From Usitatibacter rugosus (lineage in GTDB: Bacteria; Pseudomonadota; Gammaproteobacteria; Burkholderiales; Usitatibacteraceae), in the NCBI RefSeq assembly GCF_013003965.1, contig NZ_CP053069.1, positions 4,309,419 to 4,373,418 of the forward strand: a DNA stretch of 64,000 nucleotides, read 5' to 3'. This document shows, piece after piece, positions 1-8,038 of this stretch. Each line of letters opens with the position of its first letter. Position 1 is the first letter of the stretch. Below the pieces are notes generated by a model. That model was not told the origin of the DNA. It was given only the letters and a program-made list of their open reading frames with translations, and ran no database searches. Made by a program: the position numbers and the translations under genes.

Positions 1-23
1 AATGATGACGGGCGTTTTTGCGT

Positions 24-56
24 TCAAGGTAGAAAGTCGACTCTGACCCCGGTTTT
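24..56. repeat. GTCTGACCC-family element, partial, at the hemJ 3' end
   Basis: A CTCTGACCCCGGTTTTCA stretch ends on the TGA stop of hemJ (complement of bases 56-58). The TCTGACCCC core matches the palindromic elements near 12.65, 26.24 and 46.65 kb, but no matching second arm is visible inside the window, so it is either a half element or cut off by the window edge. It probably marks the hemJ transcript end. Membership in the family rests only on the short core. Confidence 0.4.
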
Positions 57-469
57 CAGAACGGCTTCACGACGACCAGGATCACGATCGCGATGAGGTA
101 GAGGAGCGGAATTTCGTTGATCCAGCGGTAGAACACGTGGGACTTCGCGTTGGCGTCGCGCGCGAACACCTTCACGAGGTGGCCGAGCCAGAAATGGTGT
201 CCCACGAGGAGCAGCACGAAGGCGAGCTTCGCATGCAGCCAGGCTCCCGTGACGCCATATCCCAGCCACAACCAAAGGCCGAGGGCGAGCGTAAGCACCA
301 TGCAGGGTGTCATGATTCCCCGGTAGAGCTTGCGCTCCATCACCTTGAAACGCTCGAGGGAAACGGTGTCGCTCGCCTGCGCGTGATAGACGAACAGGCG
401 CGGGAGATAAAATAACCCCGCGAACCACGCGACCATGAACACGATATGGAAGGCTTTAGCCCAGAGCAT
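56..469 (-). CDS. hemJ: Protoporphyrinogen IX oxidase HemJ (CopD-like membrane protein)
   Basis: Predicted 137-residue inner-membrane protein that oxidises protoporphyrinogen IX to protoporphyrin IX, the penultimate step of haem synthesis in many proteobacteria lacking HemG/HemY. The sequence has about four hydrophobic helices, an N-terminal helix starting MLWAKAFHIV with the conserved His, an RLFVYH segment and a later KLAFVLLLVGHHFWLGH helix with further His residues, as in the UPF0093/HemJ family. Length fits the family. The frame is open further upstream, but the start at base 469 is preferred because the family begins at this helix and an earlier start would overlap the divergent dsbD gene. 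It diverges from dsbD with 75 bp between starts. The right edge of the gene is therefore the shared promoter region. Confidence 0.85.
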   Translation of the reverse strand: MLWAKAFHIVFMVAWFAGLFYLPRLFVYHAQASDTVSLERFKVMERKLYRGIMTPCMVLTLALGLWLWLGYGVTGAWLHAKLAFVLLLVGHHFWLGHLVKVFARDANAKSHVFYRWINEIPLLYLIAIVILVVVKPF

Positions 470-544
470 TGTTCTCGTAGGGCCGGAACTTTCATCCCCG
501 GTTTCGACCCTAAATCCTTGCTTTTGGTGTCCAATTCTAACGAA

Positions 545-2722
545 ATGCATCTCCCCCGCGCCTTTCTAGCCACTCTTCTGGCTGCCGCCCTTCCCCTCTT
601 CGCCGCGCCCGTGGTGAAGACGGAGCATGTCGAGGCGCAGCTGCTGCCCGAGCGAACCCATGCCCAGCCCGGCAAATCCGTGGTCGTGGGCCTGCGGTTG
701 CAGATGATCCCGCACTGGCACACGTACTGGAAAAACCCGGGGGATTCGGGCTTGCCCACACGCATCAAGTGGACTCTCCCGGCGGGATGGTCCGCGGGCG
801 CGATCCAGTGGCCGCACCCGAAGAACCTGCCCGTGGGCCCGCTCAACAACTACGGCTACGAGGATGAAGTCGTCCTCCTCACCGAGCTCACGGTGCCCGC
901 GGATGCGAAGCCGGGCACGGTCCCCATCAAGGCCTCCGCCGACTGGCTGGTGTGCAAGGAGATCTGCATCCCGGAGAAGGGCGAGCTCGATCTCGCCCTG
1001 AAGGTCGATGCCGCACCCCCCGCCGAGAGCGATCGCTGGAAGCCGTCGTTCGAACGCGCGCGCGCCATGCTGCCGGTGAGCGATGCGGCGCTGAAGGCCG
1101 ATGCGGGTATCACGGGCAAGAACGTCGTATTGCGGCTGGCGCTTCCCTCCGGCCTGCCCGCGAAGGTGACGTTCTTCCCCGAGCGCGACAACGTGATCGA
1201 GGCCGCCGCGCCCCAACGCGTCGCACGGTCGGGCGATGCGCTGCTGATCGAGATGAAGCTGCAGGATGCCGTCCCCAAGGACCTCCCCGTGCTGAAAGGC
1301 GTGGTCGTGGCTGATGGCGCGTGGCCGGGTGCCTCCGATCGCCGGGCGATGGAAGTGTCGGCTCCGGTGGGATCGCCAATCGCAATGGCGGGCTCGAGCG
1401 CGAGCGGCGGCGGCACTGGCGGCTCCGCGACGGGCTTCACCGGTGGATCCGCCACGGGCAGCACCGATGTCGGCGGCAGCGTCGCCACGGCACTCCTTTT
1501 CGCACTCCTCGGCGGCCTGTTGCTGAACCTCATGCCCTGCGTCTTCCCGGTGCTGGGCATCAAGGTGATGGGCTTCGTCGAGCACGCGCACGGCGATGCG
1601 AAGGCGCTTCGCATGCAGGGCATCGTCTTCACGGTCGGCGTGCTGGTGTCCTTCCTCGTGTTGGCGGGGCTCATGCTCGCGCTCCGCGCAGGCGGCACGC
1701 AACTGGGTTGGGGCTTCCAGCTCCAGTCGCCCGCGTTCGTGACGCTGCTCGCCATGCTCTTCTTCGTGCTCGCGTTGAATCTCGCCGGCGTCTTCGAGTG
1801 GGGCCTCTTCGCGCAGTCGATGACCTCCGATGTTTCCGCGAAGGGCCGCAACGCCGATGCGTTCCTGGCCGGCGTGCTCGCCAGCGTGGTCGCCACGCCG
1901 TGCACGGCTCCGTTCATGGGGGCGGCGGTGGGCTTCACGCTCGCGCAACCGGCCGCGGTCTCGCTCGCCGTATTCCTCGCGCTCGGCGCGGGCATGGCGC
2001 TGCCGGTGCTGCTGCTGTCGTTCTTTCCCGCGCTGTTGAAGAAGCTGCCGAAGCCGGGCGCGTGGATGGAGACGTTCAAGCAGGTGATGGCCTTCCCGCT
2101 CTTTGCCACCGTCGCATGGCTGGCGTGGGTGCTCGGCGCGCAATCGGGCAACGACGGCGTGTTCGGCCTGCTGCTGGGGCTGGTAGCCATCGCGATCGGC
2201 GCGTGGATCTACGGGCGCTGGGCACAATCGGAAAGCGCCCTGCGTCCCGTGTTCGCCGTGCTCTTCGCCGCGCTCGGCGTGTACGTCGCGTGGCCGGATG
2301 CCACGGCGAGCGTGACGCCCGGAGTGACCGCGAACAAGGCGGGCGAGCTGCCGTGGCAGGCGTGGTCGCCGGAGAAGGTCGCCGAGCTCACCGCCGCGGG
2401 CAAGCCCGTGTTCGTCGACTACACCGCGGCCTGGTGCGTCACCTGCCAGGTCAACAAGCGCGTGGTGCTGAACAGCAGCTCCGTCGTGGCCGCGTTCGCT
2501 CAGCGCGGCATCGTTCCGCTCAAGGCCGACTGGACCAACAACGATCCACGCATCACGCAATCGCTGCAGGAGCTCGGCCGCAACGCCGTGCCCGTGTACG
2601 TGCTCTACCTGCCGGGCGAGGCAAAGCCGCGCCTGCTTCCCGAAGTGCTCACCTCGTCGCTGGTGCTCGCGGAGATCGACAAGCTCCCCACGGATACCAA
2701 GACCGCTATCACGCAACGCTGA
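545..2722 (+). CDS. dsbD: Protein-disulfide reductase, DsbD/ScsB type
   Basis: Inner-membrane electron conduit of 725 residues that carries reducing power from cytoplasmic thioredoxin to periplasmic thiol proteins. A signal peptide (about 1-20) is followed by a periplasmic N-terminal domain with a VCKEIC cysteine pair, typical of the ScsB-like branch and not of classical DsbDα. A Gly/Ser/Thr linker leads to a multi-helix membrane domain with the paired motifs LMPCVFPVLG and TPCTAPFMG, each holding a redox Cys. A C-terminal thioredoxin domain carries CVTC in the AAWCVTCQVNK motif. The ATG at 545 is chosen because it opens directly onto the signal peptide; an upstream in-frame ATG at 446 would overlap hemJ. 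A redoxin gene begins 28 bp downstream, a likely electron acceptor and probably in the same operon. Confidence 0.9.
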   Translation: MHLPRAFLATLLAAALPLFAAPVVKTEHVEAQLLPERTHAQPGKSVVVGLRLQMIPHWHTYWKNPGDSGLPTRIKWTLPAGWSAGAIQWPHPKNLPVGPLNNYGYEDEVVLLTELTVPADAKPGTVPIKASADWLVCKEICIPEKGELDLALKVDAAPPAESDRWKPSFERARAMLPVSDAALKADAGITGKNVVLRLALPSGLPAKVTFFPERDNVIEAAAPQRVARSGDALLIEMKLQDAVPKDLPVLKGVVVADGAWPGASDRRAMEVSAPVGSPIAMAGSSASGGGTGGSATGFTGGSATGSTDVGGSVATALLFALLGGLLLNLMPCVFPVLGIKVMGFVEHAHGDAKALRMQGIVFTVGVLVSFLVLAGLMLALRAGGTQLGWGFQLQSPAFVTLLAMLFFVLALNLAGVFEWGLFAQSMTSDVSAKGRNADAFLAGVLASVVATPCTAPFMGAAVGFTLAQPAAVSLAVFLALGAGMALPVLLLSFFPALLKKLPKPGAWMETFKQVMAFPLFATVAWLAWVLGAQSGNDGVFGLLLGLVAIAIGAWIYGRWAQSESALRPVFAVLFAALGVYVAWPDATASVTPGVTANKAGELPWQAWSPEKVAELTAAGKPVFVDYTAAWCVTCQVNKRVVLNSSSVVAAFAQRGIVPLKADWTNNDPRITQSLQELGRNAVPVYVLYLPGEAKPRLLPEVLTSSLVLAEIDKLPTDTKTAITQR

Positions 2723-2750
2723 TCAACGTTCGATGATGAAAGGAGTGTCC

Positions 2751-3347
2751 ATGAAGAAGGTCCTGTTCCTCGCAATCGCCGCCACGTTCTCCGTCGCCGC
2801 GCTCGCCAACGCCCCCGCCGGCTCGCAAGCCCCGGGCTTCACCGTGACCGACCTCACCGGCAAGCCCGTGAACCTCGCGGACTACAAGGGCAAGACGGTC
2901 GTGCTCGAGTGGCACAACTTCGGCTGCCCGTTCGTGCAGAAGCACTACAAGAGCGGCAACATGCAGTCGCTGCAGAAGAAGTACGGCAACGACGTCGTGT
3001 GGCTCGCCGTGAACTCCACGAACAAGGGCTCCTCCGACTGGCAGGATCCGCCGGTCGTCACGAAGGAGCTGAATGGCTTCGGCGCCGCGCCGGCCAAGTA
3101 CCTCGTGGATGAGCCGGGCACCATCGGCCGCGCGTACGGCGCGAAGACGACGCCGCACATGTACATCATCGATCCGAGCGGCAAGGTGGTCTACAACGGC
3201 GCCATCGACGACAAGCGTTCCACGGACGTCGCGGACGTGAAGGTCGCCAAGAACTACGTGGTCGCGGCGCTCGATGAGTTGAAGGCCGGCAAGCCGGTCA
3301 GCACCGCAAGCACCACGCCGTACGGCTGCACCATCAAGTACAAGTAG
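2751..3347 (+). CDS. Periplasmic redoxin (AhpC/TSA-like thiol protein)
   Basis: Exported thioredoxin-fold protein of 198 residues. The signal peptide covers about 1-20 (MKKVLFLAIA start). A redoxin domain follows with the family motif NFGCPFVQKHY, whose Cys59 is the likely peroxidatic or reactive residue. A second cysteine sits five residues from the end (PYGCTIKYK, Cys193) and probably acts as the resolving Cys. The start at 2751 is favoured over the in-frame ATGs at 2733 and 2736 because AAAGGAG (2739-2745) lies at ideal spacing and the signal peptide begins there. Placed directly after dsbD, it probably receives electrons from it. The peroxide or protein-thiol substrate is not known. Confidence 0.82.
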   Translation: MKKVLFLAIAATFSVAALANAPAGSQAPGFTVTDLTGKPVNLADYKGKTVVLEWHNFGCPFVQKHYKSGNMQSLQKKYGNDVVWLAVNSTNKGSSDWQDPPVVTKELNGFGAAPAKYLVDEPGTIGRAYGAKTTPHMYIIDPSGKVVYNGAIDDKRSTDVADVKVAKNYVVAALDELKAGKPVSTASTTPYGCTIKYK

Positions 3348-3353
3348 GGATAG

Positions 3354-3455
3354 ACAAAGCTAGAGAGGGGTACGAGGGGGTTGTCGAAACCTTCTGGAAC
3401 CAGCCGGTGTCCAGACATCGTTTCGCCAACCCCCTCGTACCCCTCTCTGCTTTGT
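3354..3455. terminator. Long imperfect palindrome between convergent genes
   Basis: Bases 3354-3383 pair with 3427-3455 in an almost perfect 29-bp stem (one bulged T at about 3361). The inner part continues with 3385-3390 against 3420-3425 (CGAAAC/GTTTCG) and 3394-3398 against 3410-3414 (CTGGA/TCCAG), so the whole 102-bp block can fold as one hairpin. It lies between the stops of the redoxin and TPR genes, so it can end transcription from both sides. It lacks a strong T tract and is larger than an ordinary intrinsic terminator, so a mobile palindromic element is an alternative. Confidence 0.7.
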
Positions 3456-3467
3456 TGCTCCCCAACT

Positions 3468-4190
3468 CTACTTCTTGTCGCTGCCTCGGCCAGGAGACTG
3501 CGGCGCTGATAGCAGCTTGAGGTTCAAGCCCTCGATCACCTGCCCGTCCGCGTATTGCTCCGCGAGCGGGATCTGTCCCAACGCCGCGTAAGTGATGGCC
3601 AAGTTGCGCGTTGACTGCTTCATCTGCGGGTCTTCCTTCGCGACGCTGGCGCTGCGGATTGCATACGCGTGCTTCAGCAGCGGCTCCGCCTTGTCGTACT
3701 GGCGCTTCGCCATGTACATCTCGCCCAGGTTGTTCAAGCTGCGCGCGGCCTCGAGCGATTCCGGACCGTTCGCCTTCTCGCGCAGCTCCAGGGCGCGCCG
3801 GTAGTAGGGCTCGGCGCGTTCGAACTGCGATTGCACGTCGAAGAGGATGCCCATGTTGTCGAGCGATGCGGCGAGGTCGGCGTTCTTCGGCCCGGGCGCC
3901 TTCTCACGGATCGCCAGCGCACGCAGGTAGAGCGCCTCGGATTCCGCGTACTTGCCGAGCGTGCGGTCCATCACGGCAAGGTTGTTCAGGCTCATGGCGG
4001 TGAGCGGATGGTTTTCGCCGCGCTCCTTCACGGCGATGTCCAGCGCCTGCTGCGCGGGAACGAGCGCCTTTTCGGACTGTCCCTGCTTATGCAGGGCGAT
4101 CGCGTCGTCGGTGAGCTTCTGCCACTCGGGGCTTTGCGCGAGCACGGCGGTGGCAAGGAGTCCGGCGAGCGCGAGGAGGTACGTTTTCAT
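3468..4190 (-). CDS. Exported tetratricopeptide-repeat protein
   Basis: A 240-residue protein with a clear signal peptide (MKTYLLALAGLLATAVLAQ) and about four tandem TPR units of the kinesin-light-chain/NB-ARC style. The repeating phrases are SLNNLAVMDRTLGKY, SLDNMGILFDVQSQF, SLNNLGEMYMAKRQY and TRNLAITYAALGQ, each followed by an A/E-x-LYxRAL-type helix. TPR arrays act as protein-binding scaffolds, and the leader places this one in the periplasm or outer-membrane side. Partner unknown. It is transcribed alone; the next gene upstream diverges 116 bp away. Confidence 0.8.
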   Translation of the reverse strand: MKTYLLALAGLLATAVLAQSPEWQKLTDDAIALHKQGQSEKALVPAQQALDIAVKERGENHPLTAMSLNNLAVMDRTLGKYAESEALYLRALAIREKAPGPKNADLAASLDNMGILFDVQSQFERAEPYYRRALELREKANGPESLEAARSLNNLGEMYMAKRQYDKAEPLLKHAYAIRSASVAKEDPQMKQSTRNLAITYAALGQIPLAEQYADGQVIEGLNLKLLSAPQSPGRGSDKK

Positions 4191-4306
4191 GGGCGGAGTC
4201 TATGCCCCGCGCGGAAGCGTTTCCACTCGTGCCGATCGCGGCTGAATACCAATTTTCGAAGCGCACCTGACGTGCGTGCGTACCAGTTCACGAGCCCGGA
4301 GGGCAC

Positions 4307-4768
4307 ATGAAACAAGTACTGACTTTCCTCATTCTTGCGGCCATCGCCGCCCCCGCCCTGGCCGACGACCAGTCCGCGATCGACGCATGCATTGCCTCGT
4401 GGGGAGCCCAGTCCCCCTTCCCGAAGGGCGCGAAGCCCAACAGGGTGATCGGCGCCGGGGTGAAGGTCTTCGGCATCGGTGAACGCCAGGGCAACGAGGA
4501 AACCACGACCGCGCCCAGCCTCGTGCTCGTGAACCCGGCGGTCAACGTCGCGGGCAAGTCGACCGTGCGACTTGCGAACCCCAACGGCTGGTACTGCCTG
4601 CAGGAGCAGACGACGGTGGCGGGCAAGATCACGATCCAGGCGCATTGCGACGCGCACCTTGCGAACGCCAAGGGCGATGGCACCGCCGTCGCGGCCCACG
4701 ACGACACCGGCAAGGGCGTGGCGGTAGCGGGCGCGCTGCGCGTGCAGCGCTTCGGCTGCAAGACCTAG
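4307..4768 (+). CDS. Small exported protein of unknown function
   Basis: A 153-residue protein with a signal peptide cleaved near ALADDQ (about residue 19). The mature part has four cysteines (DACIAS, WYCLQ, AHCDAH, FGCKT), suggesting two periplasmic disulfides, and a beta-rich, Gly/Ala/Val-rich middle. GGAGG about 6 bp before the ATG (CCCGGAGGGCACATG) supports the start. The last 4 bp overlap the stop of the convergent rhodanese gene. No family recognised. Nearby genes also encode small exported proteins, but no shared function is implied by the sequence. Confidence 0.7.
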   Translation: MKQVLTFLILAAIAAPALADDQSAIDACIASWGAQSPFPKGAKPNRVIGAGVKVFGIGERQGNEETTTAPSLVLVNPAVNVAGKSTVRLANPNGWYCLQEQTTVAGKITIQAHCDAHLANAKGDGTAVAAHDDTGKGVAVAGALRVQRFGCKT

Positions 4769-5265
4769 CGGACGAACTCCGAGCCGCCGAACGCGAGCTT
4801 GGTGGTGGCGATGTCGAGGGCCGGGCCGAGCTCATAGACGTTCTCGTAGCCGTAAGTGCGCAGCGACACGAACGTGGACACATTGAGCGCGGAGCCGACG
4901 GCCTTCACCGGCATGGAGGTCGGAGCGTCGGTGAAGTTGTTGTTGCAGTAGATGAGGATGCGCGTGTCTTTCGACGGTATGGCCTGTGCGAGCGTGGCCT
5001 CCGTGAATTCCGGGAAGCTCAGGTTCACCGCGCCCTTCACGTGCCGCAGCTTGAAAAGTCGCTCGCTCCTCGCATCCAGCACGACCGTGTTCGGCTCGGC
5101 CGCCATGCGGAGGAAATCCTCCTCCGAGACACGGCGATCCTCCCGCACCCGCGAAACCTCCACCACGTTGCGCATGAACTCCGTGTACCCGATCTGCGGG
5201 TTGGGGCCGGGAGGGGCCGCCACGGCGAGGAGGGGGAGAGCGAGGACGATCAGGAAGGCACGCAT
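4765..5265 (-). CDS. Exported rhodanese-domain protein
   Basis: A 166-residue protein with a signal peptide (MRAFLIVLALPLLAVAAPP) and one rhodanese fold. Visible marks are VVLDARSERLFKLRHVKGAVNL (the D-x-R and H-x-x-GA-x-N motif) and the active-site loop LIYCNNNFTDAP with a single catalytic Cys. The loop is longer and more Asn-rich than the CxxxxR loop of thiosulfate sulfurtransferases, so sulfur-transfer specificity is unclear. A conserved TYGYENVYEL region near the C-terminus also fits the fold. It overlaps the convergent gene at 4307-4768 by 4 bp, and its upstream side diverges from the gene at 5368. Confidence 0.8.
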   Translation of the reverse strand: MRAFLIVLALPLLAVAAPPGPNPQIGYTEFMRNVVEVSRVREDRRVSEEDFLRMAAEPNTVVLDARSERLFKLRHVKGAVNLSFPEFTEATLAQAIPSKDTRILIYCNNNFTDAPTSMPVKAVGSALNVSTFVSLRTYGYENVYELGPALDIATTKLAFGGSEFVR

Positions 5266-5318
5266 GGCGATACTCCCGGGGGGTGGATTTCCTTACAAAC
5301 GCGCCTTCCGCAACCGCG

Positions 5319-5346
5319 TTGACACCCGTATGCTGGTGGCAAATCC
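5319..5346 (+). promoter_or_regulatory. Possible sigma-70 promoter
   Basis: A perfect TTGACA at 5319-5324 is followed 16 bp later by AAATCC, a poor -10 match, upstream of the exported protein gene at 5368, which has GGGAGG just before its ATG. Supported only by the -35 match and position. Confidence 0.3.
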
Positions 5347-5367
5347 ATCGCAACCTGGGAGGGTTGG

Positions 5368-5922
5368 ATGAAGGCTCGGATCTTGGCCGTCGCAGCGGTT
5401 TTAGCCACCCTGTCCGCCGCCCACGCGGAGAACCGGATCGCCCTCGGCGCCCTGGCCCCGGGCATGAGCCAGGCCGAGATCCAGCGGGTCTTCCCCGGCG
5501 CGACGCTCAAATGCCTCGACGTGAAGGGCAAGACGGTCTGTGGCTACAGCATGGCCGCGGAGAACACCCAGCCGCTGGCCGGGGAGCGGGTCCAGCGCTG
5601 GGACCTCATCCTCGACGACGAAAACAACCTCGACTTCGTCATGGCCCAGCTCGGGTCCAGCTCGTTCGACCGCCTCACGCGCGATTTCGGTCAGCGGTAC
5701 GGAGCGCCCGTCGAAACGCGCGAGGATGAGAAGGGCGAGCGCGTGCGCATGGCCTGGGACGGCGGCGACACCGCGATGGCCGTGATGCGCATGCCCAAGG
5801 GACAGACGCTCGCGGTGCTCACCTCCCACCGGCGGCTCGAGACGTTCGTGAACAACGTGCAGGGCATCGAAGGCGTTCGCCCCGCGCGAAACAGCGCGCC
5901 TGCTCCCACGGACCGCCGCTGA
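5368..5922 (+). CDS. Exported protein of unknown function
   Basis: A 184-residue protein with a signal peptide (about 1-20, ending AAHAEN) and a mature domain containing the phrase LGALAPGMSQAEIQRVFPGA, which resembles the short 'G-M-s-x-x-e-v' helices of periplasmic lipoprotein/PepSY-like small domains. Two cysteines (LKCLD, TVCGY) could form a disulfide. GGGAGG lies about 5 bp before the ATG. The C-terminal 20 residues are Pro/Arg-rich and probably disordered. No confident family; it is followed by a convergent gene 6 bp away. Confidence 0.65.
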   Translation: MKARILAVAAVLATLSAAHAENRIALGALAPGMSQAEIQRVFPGATLKCLDVKGKTVCGYSMAAENTQPLAGERVQRWDLILDDENNLDFVMAQLGSSSFDRLTRDFGQRYGAPVETREDEKGERVRMAWDGGDTAMAVMRMPKGQTLAVLTSHRRLETFVNNVQGIEGVRPARNSAPAPTDRR

Positions 5923-5928
5923 CCCGCG

Positions 5929-6393
5929 TCAGGCGGCTCGCGCTTCGCGCAGCTTCCTCGCCTGCTCGCGCATCGCGGGGTCCGACGGAACCCGACCCCC
6001 GCCCCATCCCGTGCACTGGTTGGCCCCGTCCGCAATGATGTAGGCATAGACCTCATCCTTGCCGAACGGCATGTACCAGTAGTGCGTGGGTCCATCCTTT
6101 TCATCGCAGGCGCCGAGGTACACGAGGTCGGACGCCTTCAGCGCCTCGGGATCGGCCAGCGTCTCACCGAGCTCGCGGCGCAGGTAGCGCGGCAACTCGC
6201 GCTCGTCGTCCTCGCCGAGCCCCGTCTTTCCGATCCACTCGGCTTCCTCCATCACCTCCTGGTCCGCGTCCCATTGGGCACTGCGCTCGCGCATGCCGCG
6301 TCCCACCTTCAACTTCAGCCAGAAGAGTCCCACCAGCACGGCGAGCCCGATCAACGCGAGGAAGCCGACCACGATCAGGAAGACGATCTTCAT
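5929..6393 (-). CDS. Single-pass membrane protein of unknown function
   Basis: A 154-residue protein with one N-terminal transmembrane helix (about residues 3-27) and a cytoplasmic or periplasmic acidic domain. The distal part has HYWYMPFGKDEVYAYIIAD and a single NQCTGWGGG motif. No known domain recognised. Its start overlaps the stop of the upstream SUKH gene by 4 bp (ATGA), so it is the last gene of a translationally coupled set: hydrolase, SUKH protein, this protein. Confidence 0.65.
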   Translation of the reverse strand: MKIVFLIVVGFLALIGLAVLVGLFWLKLKVGRGMRERSAQWDADQEVMEEAEWIGKTGLGEDDERELPRYLRRELGETLADPEALKASDLVYLGACDEKDGPTHYWYMPFGKDEVYAYIIADGANQCTGWGGGRVPSDPAMREQARKLREARAA

Positions 6394-7061
6394 CGCGCCG
6401 CCTTCAGGCTTTCCGGAGACGCGAGGAGCGTCGCGTCGCTGGCAAGCCAGGCGCGCAGCGTCCCATGTCGCGTGGCGCCGTTGCCCTCGATGCGCAACAC
6501 GGTGCCCGCCGGGTAGTACTTGTGGGGCCGCGCGATCATCGCCACGGCCTGCCCCTCGTGCAGCGGCTGCAGCACGAGGAAATCGTCGAGATCGGAAAAC
6601 GGCAGCAACTTGTCATGCGCATCGGCCATGATCTCCACCAGGCTTTCGTTGAAGACCTGGAGGCCCATCGGGTCTTCCGTTTCACGGCCCTCGCTTTCCC
6701 AATGCGCGCGCACCGATGCGGCGAGACTCGTGGCCGAACCGAAGGCGAGGACATCCGCCGAGGCGATGGGCTGCTCGTTGAAGGAGCCGACCCAGGTGAT
6801 CCCGTCGGTGACGCGGAGAAAATCTTGCAGCTCGGCGGGCAGGGTGAGACCGAGCCTCGCCCGGGCCGTGACCAACTGCAGCTGCGTTGCCGGCGGGCGC
6901 ACCTGCGGACGTCCCAACCCGGCGGCCGAACTCCTCAGCGCGATCCAGCGCGGGATGAACGCGGCCATGGGCAGCGCCGCCAACTCCGCCGCCAGCGCTT
7001 GCCGTTCGCGCATGATGTTCGCGGTGCCGAGGGCGATCTTGAGGAACCCGAAGATTCCCAT
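6390..7061 (-). CDS. SMI1/KNR4 (SUKH) family protein
   Basis: A 223-residue cytoplasmic protein. The segment GLTLPAELQDFLRVTDGITW is the classic SUKH opening (L-P-x-x-L-x-x-F-x-x-x-N/D-G), followed by F/V-rich strands, a mid NESLVEIMADA helix and DLDDFLVLQPL. SUKH proteins are often immunity proteins against contact-dependent or polymorphic toxins, but many have housekeeping roles, and no toxin gene is visible next door. The start at 7061 is chosen because its ATG shares one base with the stop of the upstream hydrolase (TAATG), indicating coupling. Longer upstream reading runs through the hydrolase gene and is rejected. Confidence 0.75.
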   Translation of the reverse strand: MGIFGFLKIALGTANIMRERQALAAELAALPMAAFIPRWIALRSSAAGLGRPQVRPPATQLQLVTARARLGLTLPAELQDFLRVTDGITWVGSFNEQPIASADVLAFGSATSLAASVRAHWESEGRETEDPMGLQVFNESLVEIMADAHDKLLPFSDLDDFLVLQPLHEGQAVAMIARPHKYYPAGTVLRIEGNGATRHGTLRAWLASDATLLASPESLKAAR

Positions 7062-7711
7062 TACCGGACCCCGCGTGCGACGGCATCGCGCAGCGGATGC
7101 AGCTTGCGGTGGAAGAAGTGCTCGCCCCCCGCGATCACGACCACGTTCACCTCCCGCGCCGTTGCCCACGCGATGGAATCGGAGAGCGGCACCGTGTCGT
7201 CGAGATCGCCGTGCACGATGAGCGTGTTCTCGAAGGAATGGCGGCCGGGAGGGCCGAGTGACGCGTCGGCGGGATCGATCGGTGTTTCCATTCCGCCGGC
7301 GGCCACGCGGCGAAAGCCCGGTGCCACGAGAATGAGCCGGTCGAAGTCCACGCGGTTGCTCGCGAGCGCGGCGACGGCGCCGCCGAACGAAAACCCAGCG
7401 AGCCACAACGGAAGGCCAAGATGCGCGGCACGCGCGTGCTCGATGACGGTGACGGTGTCGTCCGTCTCGCCGTGGCCGTTGTCGTGCACGCCCTCGGTGG
7501 CACCCACGCCGCGGAAGTTGAAGCGGTAGGTGGCCGCGCCCTGTTCTCGCATCGCGCGCTCGATCGTGGTGACGACCTTGTTGTCCATCGTGCCGCCGTA
7601 GAGCGGGTGCGGATGGGCGATGACGGAGACTGCGATGGGAGCGGCCGCGGGGAGGTCGGAGGCGACCTCGATGGACCCGGCCGCGCCACGAATCGTCGTG
7701 CGCTCGGCCAT
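7061..7711 (-). CDS. Alpha/beta hydrolase (COG2945-type)
   Basis: A 216-residue cytoplasmic hydrolase. Visible motifs are VIAHPHPLYGGTMDN (the oxyanion-side HPHP-G-G element of this subgroup), NFRGVGATEG, the nucleophile elbow GFSFGG, VHGDLDDTVPL with the acid, and a C-terminal HFFHRKLH with the catalytic His. Members are usually called dienelactone-hydrolase-like or YsgA-like; the substrate cannot be read from the sequence. The ATG at 7711 fits the family length. The gene starts 8 bp after the ferredoxin stop and overlaps the SUKH start by 1 bp. Confidence 0.8.
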   Translation of the reverse strand: MAERTTIRGAAGSIEVASDLPAAAPIAVSVIAHPHPLYGGTMDNKVVTTIERAMREQGAATYRFNFRGVGATEGVHDNGHGETDDTVTVIEHARAAHLGLPLWLAGFSFGGAVAALASNRVDFDRLILVAPGFRRVAAGGMETPIDPADASLGPPGRHSFENTLIVHGDLDDTVPLSDSIAWATAREVNVVVIAGGEHFFHRKLHPLRDAVARGVR

Positions 7712-7719
7712 GGGCGCGC

Positions 7720-8031
7720 CTAGATCTTGAGGCGCTCGACGACCTTGCCGCCGACGAGGTGCTCGTCGATGATCTCGTCGATGTCGTTCTTGTCCACGTA
7801 CGTGTACCAGACGTTGTCCGGATACACGACGATGACGGGGCCTTCCTCGCAACGGTCCAGGCAGCCGGACTTGTTGATGCGGATCTTGCCCGGGCCGCTC
7901 AGCTTCATGGCCTTGATGCGGTCCTTGGCGTAGGACTGCATCGATTCGGCGCCATGGCAGGCGCAGCAGGCCTCGGGCGCATCGCGGCGGTTCAGGCAGA
8001 AGAAAACGTGGTGCTTGTAGAAGGATTCCAT
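7720..8031 (-). CDS. Thioredoxin-like [2Fe-2S] ferredoxin
   Basis: A 103-residue electron-carrier protein. It has the four-cysteine pattern of thioredoxin-fold ferredoxins (COG3411): HHVFFCLNRR, then ACCACHG, then GCLDRCEEGP, ending with VVYPDNVWYTYV. The iron–sulfur cluster would be bound by the first Cys, one or two of the ACCAC group and the C-x-x-x-C pair. Physiological partner unknown. It lies 7 bp downstream of the VanZ gene and 8 bp upstream of the hydrolase, all on the minus strand, so the five genes from the carbonic anhydrase down could be one transcript. Confidence 0.85.
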   Translation of the reverse strand: MESFYKHHVFFCLNRRDAPEACCACHGAESMQSYAKDRIKAMKLSGPGKIRINKSGCLDRCEEGPVIVVYPDNVWYTYVDKNDIDEIIDEHLVGGKVVERLKI

Positions 8032-8038
8032 GCGGAAA

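Noticed and set aside
566-2716. A long minus-strand frame opposite dsbD
   Set aside because: No recognisable domain, and typical antisense composition of GC-rich genes.
6390-7061. SUKH gene as an immunity gene of a toxin system
   Set aside because: No toxin, secretion or polymorphic-toxin gene lies next to it; the neighbours are a hydrolase and a small membrane protein.
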